Of a stretch of 64,000 bases of DNA, positions 36,351-47,867 are shown in pieces. A program made the position numbers and the translations under genes. Below the pieces are notes generated by a model that did no database searches, was not told the DNA's origin, and worked only from the letters and a program-made list of their open reading frames with translations. Each line of letters begins with the position of its first letter. The first letter of the stretch is position 1. This stretch comes from Dietzia cinnamea NBRC 102147 (GTDB lineage Bacteria > Actinomycetota > Actinomycetes > Mycobacteriales > Mycobacteriaceae), in assembly GCF_001571065.1 (NCBI RefSeq), contig NZ_BCSW01000002.1, positions 1 through 64,000 on the forward strand. Direction: 5' to 3'.

Positions 36351-36401
36351 TCCATCCACCAGCGGTATCCTGGTGTTTCGAGACGGGCCGGGAGGGCGAC
36401 G

Positions 36402-36707
36402 ATGGCTGTAGTGGTACAGGTGAACTTCTCGATGCGCGGCCCCTGGGGCGCGGAGATGGCGGAGGCGTTCCGAGGGCTGGCGGAGTCGATCAACGCCGAG
36501 CCGGGTTTCCTCTGGAAGGTGTGGATCGAGGACGAATCGGCCGGCCGGTCCGGAGGGATCTATCTCTTCGACACCCGCGCGAACGCCGAGGCCTACGTCG
36601 CGATGCACACCGAGCGTCTCGCAGGCTTCGGGATCACGGACGTGAGTGCCATCTTCTCGGACGTCAACGAGGACCTGAGCACGCTCAACCGCGCCAGGCT
36701 GCCCTGA
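36402..36707 (+). CDS. YdhR-type putative monooxygenase
   Basis: A 101-residue protein of the YdhR family (dimeric alpha/beta-barrel): VVVQVNFSMRGPWGAEMAEA, FRGLAESINAEPGFLWKVWI, YLFDTRANAEAYVAMHTERL. Members resemble small cofactor-free monooxygenases, but activity has rarely been shown. GGGAGGG precedes the ATG, and a TATCCT box at 36366-36371 may be its promoter. Confidence 0.88.
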   Translation: MAVVVQVNFSMRGPWGAEMAEAFRGLAESINAEPGFLWKVWIEDESAGRSGGIYLFDTRANAEAYVAMHTERLAGFGITDVSAIFSDVNEDLSTLNRARLP

Positions 36708-36717
36708 GCCCGCCGAA

Positions 36718-37782
36718 ATGACGTCACAGCGCGCGGCAGGCGGCCGGCCCCCGCCCGCCCGCCGTCTGACCGCGCCGACCCCCGTCCCGGCCACGACCAC
36801 GGTCTCGCGACCGGCCGCCACCATTGTCGTCGATGAAGGGCACGCCGGCCGTCGGCTGGACAAGTTCCTGCGATCCCAGCTCAGGGGTGTGCCGGCGGGG
36901 CTGCTGTTCAAGCTTCTGCGCCAGGGCCGGCTGCGGGTGAACGGTCACCGAGCCGAGCAGAACTACCGGCTCGCCGAGGGCGATGTGATCGACCTCCCCG
37001 CGATGCAAGCCGGGGCCCCCGCCACGACGGTGACGCGGCCACCTACCGCCCTACTCGACCGGATGGCCAAGGCCGTCCTCTACGAGGACTCGAACCTACT
37101 GGTGGTGGACAAGCCCGCCGGGGTGGCCGTGCACCGAGGCTCGGATATGCCCGCCGGCGTCATCGAGACGCTGAGATTCCTCTGCCCCGACCTGCCCGGT
37201 CTCGAGTTGGGCCACCGGCTCGACCGCGACACCTCCGGGGTCCTGGTCCTTACCAAGACCCCGCCGATGCTGCGTCATCTCCACGAGATGCTGCGCGATC
37301 GGGAGAAGGAGATCGAACGGCATTACCTGGCGATCGTCGCGGGGCAGTGGCCTGCGAACCTCAGGGTGCTGGAGGCGCCGCTCCGGAGGCGAGACGCCGA
37401 TGTGGTGGTGGACCCGCGGGGCCAGCGCGCGGAGACCCACGTCAGGGTCCGAAGGCGCGTGGGGGACTGGGCCACCCTGGTGGACGTGCGGCTTTTCACC
37501 GGCCGCAAGCATCAGATCCGCGTCCATCTGCAGCACGCCGGACATCCGATCGCCGGCGACGACCGGTACGGCGACCCCCGGTTCGACAGTGTGGTCGCGT
37601 CGCGTGGCGGTTCCGGGCTCCACCTACACGCCGCGAGGATGGTCATCCCGCTGCCCGACGGCCGCGACGTTGTGGTGTCGGCGCCGATGCCGGAACGGTG
37701 GCGGCGGGTGCTGGGCACCCCGGCGACGGGCGGTGCCGGGCGGGGGTCTCGTCGCAGCAGGCCGGTACGCAGCGGACGCTGA
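36718..37782 (+). CDS. RluA-family pseudouridine synthase with S4 domain
   Basis: A 354-residue RNA pseudouridine synthase. The S4 RNA-binding domain (AGRRLDKFLRSQL, LLRQGRLRVNGHRAEQNYRL) is at about residues 40-95. The catalytic domain has LLVVDKPAGVAVHRGSD and the GHRLDRDTSGVLVLTK motif with the catalytic Asp. The FTGRKHQIRVHLQHAGHPI segment is also typical. It modifies U in rRNA or tRNA; the site is not predictable. The basic N-terminus of 35 residues is unusual. Confidence 0.92.
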   Translation: MTSQRAAGGRPPPARRLTAPTPVPATTTVSRPAATIVVDEGHAGRRLDKFLRSQLRGVPAGLLFKLLRQGRLRVNGHRAEQNYRLAEGDVIDLPAMQAGAPATTVTRPPTALLDRMAKAVLYEDSNLLVVDKPAGVAVHRGSDMPAGVIETLRFLCPDLPGLELGHRLDRDTSGVLVLTKTPPMLRHLHEMLRDREKEIERHYLAIVAGQWPANLRVLEAPLRRRDADVVVDPRGQRAETHVRVRRRVGDWATLVDVRLFTGRKHQIRVHLQHAGHPIAGDDRYGDPRFDSVVASRGGSGLHLHAARMVIPLPDGRDVVVSAPMPERWRRVLGTPATGGAGRGSRRSRPVRSGR

Positions 37783-37790
37783 CAGAGACC

Positions 37791-37828
37791 ACCGCGCCCC
37801 CGTCGGAACATTTCGGCGGGGGCGCGGT
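37791..37828. terminator. Bidirectional GC-rich hairpin
   Basis: A perfect 12-bp stem (37791-37802 with 37817-37828), 14-base loop, between the convergent pseudouridine synthase and MFS-CBS genes. No T-tract. Confidence 0.65.
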
Positions 37829-37850
37829 CGGCTGAGGCGGGCGTGTCGGC

Positions 37851-39788
37851 TCAGTGAGCGGGAACGGCTGCCGACTCCGTCGACCCGGCGCGTGAGTCCA
37901 GGTAGCTGGTGATGGCCAGTCGGTTGATCGCCAATCTGCTGACGATGCCCACCATCGCGCCTGCGTCCCTGACGACCGGCACCTTCTTGAGGTGTGCGTC
38001 CGAGAGCGCGGCGACGGCGTCGGCGATCGAGGCTCCGGCGTCGATCGTCACGACCTCCCGGGTGGCCAACCGCATGACGTTGAGATCCGCGAGGTCCGCC
38101 ATCGCGTCGACGAGGTCGTCGTCGGCCCCGATCGCGTAGGAGTAGATCGAGGTCGACGACGGGTGCGCCGCCGACAGGTAGCGCATGACGTCGCCGTCGG
38201 AGAGGAATCCGACCAGCGCGCCGTCAGCGTCGAGGACCGGGGCGCCGGAGATGCCGCGGACACCGAACGTGGTGAGGGCGTCGAGGACCGTGTCCGTGGA
38301 GGACAGTGCGTACACGTCGGTCTTCATGATCGACTCGACGGAGTCGACGGGGCGCGACCCGGTCTCGGACGCCGACGGGCGGGCGGTGCGCGCCGCCCGG
38401 TTCGCGGCGAACGCCAGCGCGATCCCGAGGAGGGAGACGATGACGACGACACCGACGGCGCTGCGGAAGCCCGTGAGCAGGGACTCGAACTCGTCGCCCC
38501 CGGAGTCGAGGTTGGCGCCGGAGACGGCGCCGTAGATGCCGGCGGCCAGCGACGTGCCCACGCAGCCCGCGATCTGGAAGCTGGTCGAGACCACGGTCAC
38601 GCCGTGCGGCGCGGAGTCGCGGTCCAGGCTGGACAGCGCGAAGGTCTGCGACGGCCCGATCACCAGGGCGGTGGCCAGGACGGCCGGGATGTAGAGCAGG
38701 CCGAAGAGCAGGATCGACGAGTACCCGGCGGCGATGCCGACGCCGGTGACGAAGACCGCCATCACGAGGAAGCCGAGCGGGATCGACCAGCGGCCACCGT
38801 GCCGGTCGAACAGGCGGCCGGCCACCGGCCCGGCGACCACGGTGAGCAGGATGCCCGGCGCGAGGGTGAGCGAGGCACCCAGCGGCGAGATGCCCTGAGC
38901 CGCCTGCAGGAACAGCGGGATCACGACGTTCATCGCGAAGACGAACACCAGGCCCAGCATGGTCATCGACACGCCGAGGACGAACGCGCGGTTGGAGAAC
39001 GGTCGCATGTCGATGAGCGGGTGCGCGATCCGACGCTGACGGACGACGAACACCCACAGAGCGGCGAGGCCGATGACCGCCGAGAGCGCGGCGTAGACCG
39101 GAGCACCGCCGAACGCGGCCGAGATGCCATAGAGGATGCCGACCAGGCCGACCGCGACGAGCAGGAACGACGGGATGTCCAGTACGGGGCGGCCCAGGTC
39201 AGCCACGGTGCGCAGCGCGATCGCGCCCGCGATCAGGACGAGCAGGGTCAAGGCGCCGAAGACCCACAGCAGGGTGGTCCACGGGGCGAACGTCAGCAGC
39301 ACGCCGGAGAGCACGATCGCCAGGGAAGGCCCCAGGGTGGTCATCGCGGCCATGATGCCCATGTTCAGCCCGAGCTTCTCGCGGGGCGAGACGGCCAGCG
39401 TGATGTTCATGCCGATCGGGGTGAGCAGACCCGTCCCGATGGCCTGGAGCAGGCGGGCGATCAGCAGTACCTCGAAGGACGGGGCGAGGGCACCCATAAT
39501 CGAGCCGATGACCATGACCGCGACGACCGAGACGAACAACTGCCGGGTCGGGAAGCGGTGGTACAGCACGTTCGAGACAGGGACGAACACGGCGGCGACC
39601 AGCAGATACCCGGTGGTGAGCCACTGCACGGTGTTCACGTCGACGCCGAAGTCGTTCATGATCGGCGTGAAGGCGACGTTGAGGAAGGCCTCGTTGAAGG
39701 TGGCGAGGAACGCCGCGGCGGCGGCGACCGCGATCATCCAACCGGCACGGCCGGGGACAGGCGCAGGGGCAGTATGGGATGAGGACAA
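37851..39788 (-). CDS. DHA2-type MFS transporter with C-terminal CBS pair
   Basis: A 645-residue fusion. Residues 1-470 are a 14-helix drug:H+ antiporter-2 (EmrB/QacA) permease: NEAFLNVAFTPIMNDFGVD, VQWLTTGYLLVAAVFVPVSN, LLIARLLQAIGTGLLTPIGM. Residues 485-630 are two CBS motifs (VESIMKTDVYALSSTDTVLD, ISGAPVLDADGALVGFLSDG; TREVVTIDAGASIADAVAAL, KKVPVVRDAGAMVGIVSRLA). CBS pairs bind adenosine nucleotides, so efflux may respond to energy state or c-di-AMP-like signals (inference). Such a fusion is uncommon. The start is TTG with AGGAG 6 bases upstream. The 279 bp upstream contain no gene I can support. Confidence 0.9.
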   Translation of the reverse strand: MSSSHTAPAPVPGRAGWMIAVAAAAAFLATFNEAFLNVAFTPIMNDFGVDVNTVQWLTTGYLLVAAVFVPVSNVLYHRFPTRQLFVSVVAVMVIGSIMGALAPSFEVLLIARLLQAIGTGLLTPIGMNITLAVSPREKLGLNMGIMAAMTTLGPSLAIVLSGVLLTFAPWTTLLWVFGALTLLVLIAGAIALRTVADLGRPVLDIPSFLLVAVGLVGILYGISAAFGGAPVYAALSAVIGLAALWVFVVRQRRIAHPLIDMRPFSNRAFVLGVSMTMLGLVFVFAMNVVIPLFLQAAQGISPLGASLTLAPGILLTVVAGPVAGRLFDRHGGRWSIPLGFLVMAVFVTGVGIAAGYSSILLFGLLYIPAVLATALVIGPSQTFALSSLDRDSAPHGVTVVSTSFQIAGCVGTSLAAGIYGAVSGANLDSGGDEFESLLTGFRSAVGVVVIVSLLGIALAFAANRAARTARPSASETGSRPVDSVESIMKTDVYALSSTDTVLDALTTFGVRGISGAPVLDADGALVGFLSDGDVMRYLSAAHPSSTSIYSYAIGADDDLVDAMADLADLNVMRLATREVVTIDAGASIADAVAALSDAHLKKVPVVRDAGAMVGIVSRLAINRLAITSYLDSRAGSTESAAVPAH

Positions 39789-40067
39789 GGAGTCTCCTGA
39801 CGTCCGGCGGGTGGGGTTGATCGACCGTGCCGTGTCAGAAGGTCCCTGCGTGGACCCTCGCGTGTCGTGTCATCGATGCTTGAGTACGGCTGTGAAGCCG
39901 ACGAACGAAGCTATCACGATTCCGCGTCGTCGCGTAAGCGCGTCCGGGTAATGGACCGGTTCATGGGGGCCCTGCGGGTCCGCCACCCCGTACCTGGCCG
40001 GGACGGGCCTACGGGCTGCCCTGTTAGCCTGACCAGGACATTCGCCGATCCGTCGAGGAGTATCACC

Positions 40068-40439
40068 GTGGAACTGAGCATGGACAAGGGCAACCGGTTC
40101 GTCGAGGAGACGCAGTCCCCGGAGTCGGCGGCGGCATGGAAGCAGCAGCTGGACGAGTTCGCGCCCGGGGCATCCGACTGGGTGGTCGGCGCGGTGTTCG
40201 GTGGAACCTACCAGCGGGACGGCCTGGAGCTCCGCGATCGCCAGATGCTCAACATGGCCGCCCTGGCCGCGATGGGCGGGACAGAGCCGCAACTCACCGG
40301 CCACATCAAGACGGCCATCGATGTGGCCGGGATGAGCCGGGAGCAGGTGGCGGAGTGCTTCGTGCACCTGATGCCCTACATCGGCGTGCCCAAGACGCTG
40401 GCCGCGATGCGCTGCATGAAGGCCGCGCTCGACAGCTGA
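40068..40439 (+). CDS. Carboxymuconolactone decarboxylase/AhpD-like protein
   Basis: A 123-residue CMD-family protein: WVVGAVFGGTYQRDGLELRD, RQMLNMAALAAMGGTEPQLT, HIKTAIDVAGMSREQVAECF. The arrangement fits the carboxymuconolactone decarboxylase branch; the CxxC pair of peroxidase-type AhpD is absent, so redox function is unlikely. GAGGAG at 40055-40060 is 7 bases before the GTG. The ATG at 40080 is an alternative start. No aromatic-ring catabolic genes are near, so its role is open. Confidence 0.88.
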   Translation: MELSMDKGNRFVEETQSPESAAAWKQQLDEFAPGASDWVVGAVFGGTYQRDGLELRDRQMLNMAALAAMGGTEPQLTGHIKTAIDVAGMSREQVAECFVHLMPYIGVPKTLAAMRCMKAALDS

Positions 40440-40461
40440 ACATCTTCTCTTGACGTCACTC

Positions 40462-40983
40462 CTACGTGGCGCCCGCCCACCCCGGCGGCGGGTCGATCTC
40501 CTCCGTGCCGCAGCGCCAGCCGGAGTGGAAGTCCTCGAAGGCAGACGGGGGAGCGCCGATCTCCTCGGCACGGTGCCTCATCGCGGCGAACCAGCGGCAG
40601 TAGTCGGCATCGTTGAAGTACCGCACCTGGCTCGGGGAGCCGAGGCCGCGCAGGATCTCGTCCGCCACGTCCCGCGCGCTCGTGCGGATCGAGACGGTGA
40701 GGTCCCCGACGTGGGGGAAGGCGCCCTCAGTGGCCCGGAACACCGCGTCGTCGTCCCTGGGTGGGAGATCCACCCCGTTCGGGAGGTTGTCGGCGGTGGT
40801 GACCTCTAGTCGCCAGTAGCCGACGGGACCGAAGTACGGCAGGGCGCGGATGCCGGCGAACCCCCGGTCATGGAGGTCCTCCACCGCGGCGAGCAGGAGT
40901 GGCCACACGTGTCGTGGGGCCGGGTAGTCGGTCGCGTCGGAAACGTCGGTCTCTCGATTCTCCCGGGAAATGGCGCACCGCAC
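40462..40983 (-). CDS. Hypothetical protein
   Basis: A 173-residue ORF I do not recognise. The internal sequence reads like a real soluble protein (HVWPLLLAAVEDLHDRGFAG, IRALPYFGPVGYWRLEVTTA, NDADYCRWFAAMRHRAEEIG), and the W/Y-rich middle is conserved-looking. The furthest start, GTG 40983, lies inside the hairpin that ends the icd transcript; the GTG at 40908 (HV/WPLL) is a more reasonable alternative. It lies convergent with the CMD-type gene. Confidence 0.65.
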   Translation of the reverse strand: MRCAISRENRETDVSDATDYPAPRHVWPLLLAAVEDLHDRGFAGIRALPYFGPVGYWRLEVTTADNLPNGVDLPPRDDDAVFRATEGAFPHVGDLTVSIRTSARDVADEILRGLGSPSQVRYFNDADYCRWFAAMRHRAEEIGAPPSAFEDFHSGWRCGTEEIDPPPGWAGAT

Positions 40984-41010
40984 CCCGGGGCGGGCCCGGG
41001 GTGCGGTGCG
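40974..41010 (-). terminator. Strong hairpin terminator after icd
   Basis: A perfect 16-bp stem (40974-40989 with 40995-41010) with a 5-base loop, 16 bp after the icd stop. It is the strongest hairpin in the window. Confidence 0.8.
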
Positions 41011-41025
41011 GCTGCGGCGTGGAAG

Positions 41026-43260
<2,235 letters not shown>

Positions 43261-43492
43261 GGATGTCGACTCTTCTCGTTTCGGGCTGATCGTGTTCTTG
43301 TGGAACTGCGCCATCTGGCCGCCCACCATCATCCCCCGGGTCGGACCGACGGTGTCGGAGCCCCCGGCGGGACGATGGACGCCCCGTTCCGTGCGTACGG
43401 CCCGGGAATCGAGGCGGCCTCCCCTGCAGTGTGGTCCAACTGGCGCTCGCTCGCCGGGTTTCCCGACGTCGCCCACCCCGGTCGGGCCCGTT

Positions 43493-45316
43493 CTAGGCCG
43501 GGTCCGGGGCGCTGTCCACGGCGGTCGCCCGCCGGCCGGCGGACCAGGCGGTCCATAGTCGGTGGTAGATCCCGCCGTGGGCGACGAGGTCGTCGTGGGT
43601 GCCGCGCTCGACGATCCGTCCGGAGTCCATCACGAGGATGGTGTCCGCCCGAGAGGCCTGATCGAGCCGGTGGGCGATCACCAGGGCGGACCTGTCGCGG
43701 GTGACCTCGTCGGCCGCACGCTCCAGCGCCTCCGCGCCCGCCGAGCCGGCCTCGGCCGTGGCCTCGTCCATGACGATGACGGCCGGATCGAGCAGGAGGA
43801 CGCGGGCCAGGGCCAGCTGCTGCGCGGCGACCGGATCCAGTTGGAGCCCGCGCGCCCCGACGACCGTGTCGAGCCCCTCCGGCAGCCGCTCGAACCACGC
43901 GGTGGCGTTGACCCGGCGCAGCGCGTCGAGCAGCTCGTCGTCAGTGGCCTCCGGTCTGGCCAGGGTGAGGTCCTGGCGCAAGGTCCCCGAGAACACATGG
44001 ACCTCCTGGCTGACGGTGGCCAGACGGGCGATGCGCTCGCGGTCGGACAGCGACGACACCGGGTGGCCGTCGACGAGCACCTCGCCGGCATCCGGGACCA
44101 GGAGGCCCGTCAGTAGAGCGGCAACCGTCGTCTTGCCGGCGCCCGACGCACCGACGATCGCGACGGTCCGACCCGGTTCGATGGAGAAGCTGATGTCGCG
44201 CACCGCCCACGAGTCGCCGTAGCTGAAGCTCACATCGCGCAGCTCGACCCGGCCCTGCGGCGGCTCGACACCGCTGTCGGGCACCGGCACGGGCGGGTCC
44301 ACCACCACGCCGACGATCCGGGACAGCGACGCGTAGCCCGACTGGACCACGTCCAGGATGCGCATGAAGGTCATGAGCGGACCCCGCAGGCGGATGATCA
44401 TGAGCACCGCCCCGGTCACCGCGCCCACGGTGAGGGAGCCGGTGGCGACGAGGTGGTAGCCCACCGTGAGAGCGATCGCGAGCATGAGGAACTCGCCCAC
44501 CAGCATCCAGACGTTGAGTACGAGCATCGTCGTGCGCGCTCGGATGCCCTTGCGCACCACGTCCCAGGAGGCGTTGCCGATCCGGGTGTGCATCCGGTCT
44601 TCGAGCGAGAAGGCGCGTACGGTCGCCCGGCCACGGATGGCCTCGAGGACCCGTCGCGCCCGCTCGGCCATTGCCGCGCGCTCCGCGGCGTAGCGGTCCG
44701 GGGCCTTGGCGAGGTATCGACGCGCGGCGAGGTAGTAGACGGGCGCGACGACGAGGGGGACGACGAGGAACTGCCAGTCCAGGGCGAACAGCGCGATCAC
44801 TGTCGCCACGACCGTCAGGGCCGAGGTGGACAGCGTCGGGACGGTCTCGGTGACCGCCGAGGACAGTTCGGCCACGTCATCGGTGGACCGGCTGACGAGG
44901 TCGCCGGAGCCCGCGTCCTCCACCCGGTGGGTGGGCAGTCCGAGCGCGGTGCCGACCATGTCCTGCCGCAGGTTGGCGATCACCCGCTCGGACAGCCGGG
45001 CCACCAGGTAGAAGCCGGATGCGCTGAGCGCCGCGCCGCCGACCGCCGCCGCCAACAGCAGTCCGCCGATCTGCCACAGCGACCCCCCGCGTTCACCGGT
45101 GACCAGGTCCACGATCCGACCCATCAGCTGGGGGATGAGCACACCCGCGGTCGCCCCGAGGCTCAGCAGGATCAACGCCAGCGCCAGCCACCGCCCGGCG
45201 TGGCGGACCCGGGAGAGCTGCCGGGCCACCTCGCGACGGACCTGGCCCGCGGAGGCGACCGGAAACCTCAGGGCGGTGTCGGTCTTCAGGGGTGGTGTCG
45301 AACTCGTCGTCGTCAT
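43493..45316 (-). CDS. ABC exporter half-transporter with degenerate signature loop
   Basis: A 607-residue permease-ATPase fusion. Six helices span about residues 45-330. The ATPase has Walker [10 protein letters not shown] (about 388) and Walker [13 protein letters not shown] with the catalytic Glu (about 510). The C-loop, normally LSGGQ, reads LDPVAAQQ (about 494). It therefore supplies one good ATP-binding half and relies on its partner, encoded by the upstream gene, for the signature. The ATG overlaps the partner's stop (ATGA). Heterodimeric exporters of this type move lipids or drugs; the substrate is unknown. Confidence 0.9.
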   Translation of the reverse strand: MTTTSSTPPLKTDTALRFPVASAGQVRREVARQLSRVRHAGRWLALALILLSLGATAGVLIPQLMGRIVDLVTGERGGSLWQIGGLLLAAAVGGAALSASGFYLVARLSERVIANLRQDMVGTALGLPTHRVEDAGSGDLVSRSTDDVAELSSAVTETVPTLSTSALTVVATVIALFALDWQFLVVPLVVAPVYYLAARRYLAKAPDRYAAERAAMAERARRVLEAIRGRATVRAFSLEDRMHTRIGNASWDVVRKGIRARTTMLVLNVWMLVGEFLMLAIALTVGYHLVATGSLTVGAVTGAVLMIIRLRGPLMTFMRILDVVQSGYASLSRIVGVVVDPPVPVPDSGVEPPQGRVELRDVSFSYGDSWAVRDISFSIEPGRTVAIVGASGAGKTTVAALLTGLLVPDAGEVLVDGHPVSSLSDRERIARLATVSQEVHVFSGTLRQDLTLARPEATDDELLDALRRVNATAWFERLPEGLDTVVGARGLQLDPVAAQQLALARVLLLDPAVIVMDEATAEAGSAGAEALERAADEVTRDRSALVIAHRLDQASRADTILVMDSGRIVERGTHDDLVAHGGIYHRLWTAWSAGRRATAVDSAPDPA

Positions 45317-46905
45317 CCCTCGGCCCCCACGAGCAGACCCTCCGCGGTCTCGCGCAGTCGCCGTGCGGTCAGCCGCGCGTCCGCGACGGCGTTCCACGCC
45401 GGGGCCGGGCTGAAGACGATCGTGGTCTTCCCGATCCGCTCAAGGGCGATGTTGTCCGCGAGGTTCTGTTCGGTCACCGAGTCCACAGCGGTGGTGGGGT
45501 CCTGCAGTACGAGTACCTCCGGGGCGAGCGCGACGGCACGCGCGAGGGCGACGCGCTGCCGCTGACCGCCCGAGAGCATCCGCCCGCTCTCACCGACCCG
45601 CTTGTCGGGGCCGTCGGGGATGTCGTCGCAGCAGGCGACCCGCAGGGCGTGTTCCGCCGCCGCGCGATCGGGGTGGACGTTGTCCGCCACGCTGCCGTCG
45701 AACAGGTCGGCGGCGTGGGGCACGACCGCCACCCGCGTGCGGGGCAGTGACTCGAGGAGGCGGATCAGCTCGGCGTCGGTGCCGTCGACGACCGTCAGGC
45801 CTGACGGAAGGGCGCGGATGAACCGCTCCGTGGTGGCGGCGTCGGCCTCCGAGATACGCTCGAAATCCGCGCCGAGCACCTCGCGTATCCGTCGGCCGGA
45901 CGCCTCCGCCGACGCCCAGCGGGAGGCGATGTTGCGGCCGAACATGGTCATGGGGACCACGAGGAACTGGGTGAGGCCGACCACCGTGATCAGCTCGCCG
46001 ATAGTGACGTGCCCGGCGAGCGCCAACGCGCCCGCCGCGATCCCGAGCGTGGACACGAAGACGGCTCCGGTCGCCTCGGTGGCGCCGTTGAGCCGTGCCT
46101 CGGCGGCGTCGGCGTGAACGGTCTTGCGGTAGGCGTCGTCCGACACCTCGTCGTAGCGCCTCCGGACGGTGACGATGGCGCCCAGGCCCTTGAGGATCCG
46201 CAGCCCCTGCACCACGTCGGTCGCGGTGGCCGCGGCCTGGGCGATCGCCTGCTGACGCGCCACCGACCGGCGCTGCAGCGGCCGCGCCACCCGAAGCGCC
46301 ACGATGACCAACACCGGGCCGCCGACCAGGGTGGCCAGGCTCAGCCACGGGTTGATCGTGAACATCATCGCCGCGCCGTATGTGATGGCCGCCGCCTCGG
46401 CGACGGGCATCACGGTCATCATGACGATGTCCCCGACGCGCGTGGTGTCCGACGAGGCGATGGACAGCAGGCCGCCCGCGGTGCGTTCCCGGCCCGCGAA
46501 CCCGCGCGGGTCCTGGATGCGGTCGGTGACCGCGGTGCGCAGGTCGTGGCTGACGAGTTGCTGACTGCGGACCAACATGAAGCGTGCGGTCCAGTTGGCG
46601 ACCATCGCCACCAGGAACACGCAGGCGAGCACGCCGATCCATAACCAGAGCCGGTTCAGACGGCCGGTGGCGATCGCGTCGTCGACTGCACGGCCCACGA
46701 CGACGGGGGTGAGCCCGTTGCAGAGAAATCCCACGGCCATGCCGCCGGAGGCGATGAAGCTCCACGGACGCTGGGACAACGCCACTTTGAGGGTCCACCG
46801 CGGTGAGTCGACGGCGGGCAGCTTCGACCGGCGGCCCCCGGGCCCGGGAAGCGCCGAGTAGTCGACGATGCTGCCCGTTCCCGGGGACTGCGAGTTGTCG
46901 GGCAC
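45313..46905 (-). CDS. ABC exporter half-transporter lacking Walker A
   Basis: A 530-residue permease-ATPase half. Six helices lie in residues 45-300. The C-loop LSGGQRQRVALARAVA is intact (about 442), but the segment where Walker A belongs (LPSGLTVVDGTDAELIRLLE) has no GxxGxGK[ST]. The Q-loop Gln is His (VVPHAADLFDGSVADN), and Walker B is LVLQDPTTAVD, with Gln for the Mg-binding Asp. It is thus the mirror image of its partner at 43493 and can form only one working ATP site with it. The ATPase half is also about 60 residues shorter than normal. GTG start with a TACCAT box 8 bases upstream. Confidence 0.9.
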   Translation of the reverse strand: MPDNSQSPGTGSIVDYSALPGPGGRRSKLPAVDSPRWTLKVALSQRPWSFIASGGMAVGFLCNGLTPVVVGRAVDDAIATGRLNRLWLWIGVLACVFLVAMVANWTARFMLVRSQQLVSHDLRTAVTDRIQDPRGFAGRERTAGGLLSIASSDTTRVGDIVMMTVMPVAEAAAITYGAAMMFTINPWLSLATLVGGPVLVIVALRVARPLQRRSVARQQAIAQAAATATDVVQGLRILKGLGAIVTVRRRYDEVSDDAYRKTVHADAAEARLNGATEATGAVFVSTLGIAAGALALAGHVTIGELITVVGLTQFLVVPMTMFGRNIASRWASAEASGRRIREVLGADFERISEADAATTERFIRALPSGLTVVDGTDAELIRLLESLPRTRVAVVPHAADLFDGSVADNVHPDRAAAEHALRVACCDDIPDGPDKRVGESGRMLSGGQRQRVALARAVALAPEVLVLQDPTTAVDSVTEQNLADNIALERIGKTTIVFSPAPAWNAVADARLTARRLRETAEGLLVGAEG

Positions 46906-46913
46906 GAGGGTCG

Positions 46914-46919
46914 ATGGTA
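46914..46919 (-). promoter_or_regulatory. -10 box of the ABC exporter operon (leaderless)
   Basis: TACCAT on the minus strand ends 8 bases before the GTG at 46905. Confidence 0.5.
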
Positions 46920-46992
46920 GCGGCGGGACGCCGGGTTCCTGTCATCCGCTAGCGGTGGTCAGAGGCGGTTCACCGGGCCGCGTGCCGCCCAC

Positions 46993-47421
46993 TCACGCGC
47001 GGCTGCCGTTGCGCGCGGCGCGGCCGCCGACGATCTCCACGGTGTCCACGTCCGCCACCCCCAGCGCCAGGAGCGCCTGCCCCGTGGCATCCAGCTCGTC
47101 CTCTATCGTTCGCAGCCAGCCCCGCACCACTTCGTCGGGGAGGCGGTGCCTGGCGGACAGTCCGACGACGAATCCGGGCGACGCGATGGCTGGCAGGACG
47201 GCCATCGCGTCGCGGCGCTCGTGCGATGTGCACAGCCAGTCCACGTCGCTGATGAGGATGGGGGCGGCAAGGCCGACGTCGTGTTCGTCGCACGGGAGGA
47301 TGAGCATCGTGTTCCGGCCGCGGTCGTGGTGACCGATGACGAGGTCGATCACGCCGGCGGCGAGCGGGGCGTCGTCGAGCGGGAGCGTGTTCCAGTTGTC
47401 GGGGAGGTCCTCGAATCTCAT
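46993..47421 (-). CDS. Conserved hypothetical protein
   Basis: A 142-residue soluble protein (MRFEDLPDNWNTLPLDDAPL, GVIDLVIGHHDRGRNTMLIL, PILISDVDWLCTSHERRDAM, WLRTIEDELDATGQALLALG). I recall similar proteins in related actinobacteria but no assigned function. The open frame extends 27 codons upstream; the ATG at 47421 gives the family-like start, and a GAGACT box 6 bases before it suits a leaderless transcript. The upstream 121 bp contain a perfect TGTGGACAA (47494-47502), a DnaA-box match. Confidence 0.7.
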   Translation of the reverse strand: MRFEDLPDNWNTLPLDDAPLAAGVIDLVIGHHDRGRNTMLILPCDEHDVGLAAPILISDVDWLCTSHERRDAMAVLPAIASPGFVVGLSARHRLPDEVVRGWLRTIEDELDATGQALLALGVADVDTVEIVGGRAARNGSRA

Positions 47422-47542
47422 GCCCCGAGTCTCGGCGCTCCCGAGCGCCGGCGACAGCCCCGCGGCGCGTTCTGTGTAGCCGCCGGAACGCCCTGTGGAC
47501 AAATGGATCCGCGGGAACCCGGAGGTGGCCGGACGCGTCTGG

Positions 47543-47749
47543 TCAGGACTCGTGCCGGAACCCCACCTTGATGGTCACCTGCCAGTGGGCGACCGCCCCG
47601 CCGTCGAGCTTGCCGCGGACGGACTGGACCTCGAACCACTCGAGGTTCCGCAAGGTCTTCGACGCCTCCGCGACCGCGTTGGCGATGGCCTGGTCCGTTC
47701 CGTCCGGCGAGGAGCCGACGATCTCGGTGACGCTGTAGACGTGGTTCAT
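47543..47749 (-). CDS. Dodecin
   Basis: A 68-residue dodecin, which assembles as a hollow dodecamer that stores flavin and CoA. HVYSVTEIVGSSPDGTDQAI, AVAEASKTLRNLEWFEVQSV and WQVTIKVGF are the family's three elements; W38 is the flavin-stacking residue. A GGAGGTCACC stretch 5 bases upstream of the ATG is a strong ribosome binding site. Confidence 0.95.
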   Translation of the reverse strand: MNHVYSVTEIVGSSPDGTDQAIANAVAEASKTLRNLEWFEVQSVRGKLDGGAVAHWQVTIKVGFRHES

Positions 47750-47867
47750 GGTGACCTCCGGAGTGCGCGCGGCGACGTGTGATACGGATCACTCTACGGT
47801 GGTCCGCGCGCTCGGCCACCGGCGTAGGGTCGGGAGGTGAAAGTTCCCGTTCCAGAGGAGGATCGAG

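Noticed and set aside
37992-39782. Plus-strand open frame of 596 codons opposite the MFS-CBS gene
   Set aside because: Antisense shadow; the translated text is repetitive Arg/Asp/Gly with no domain.
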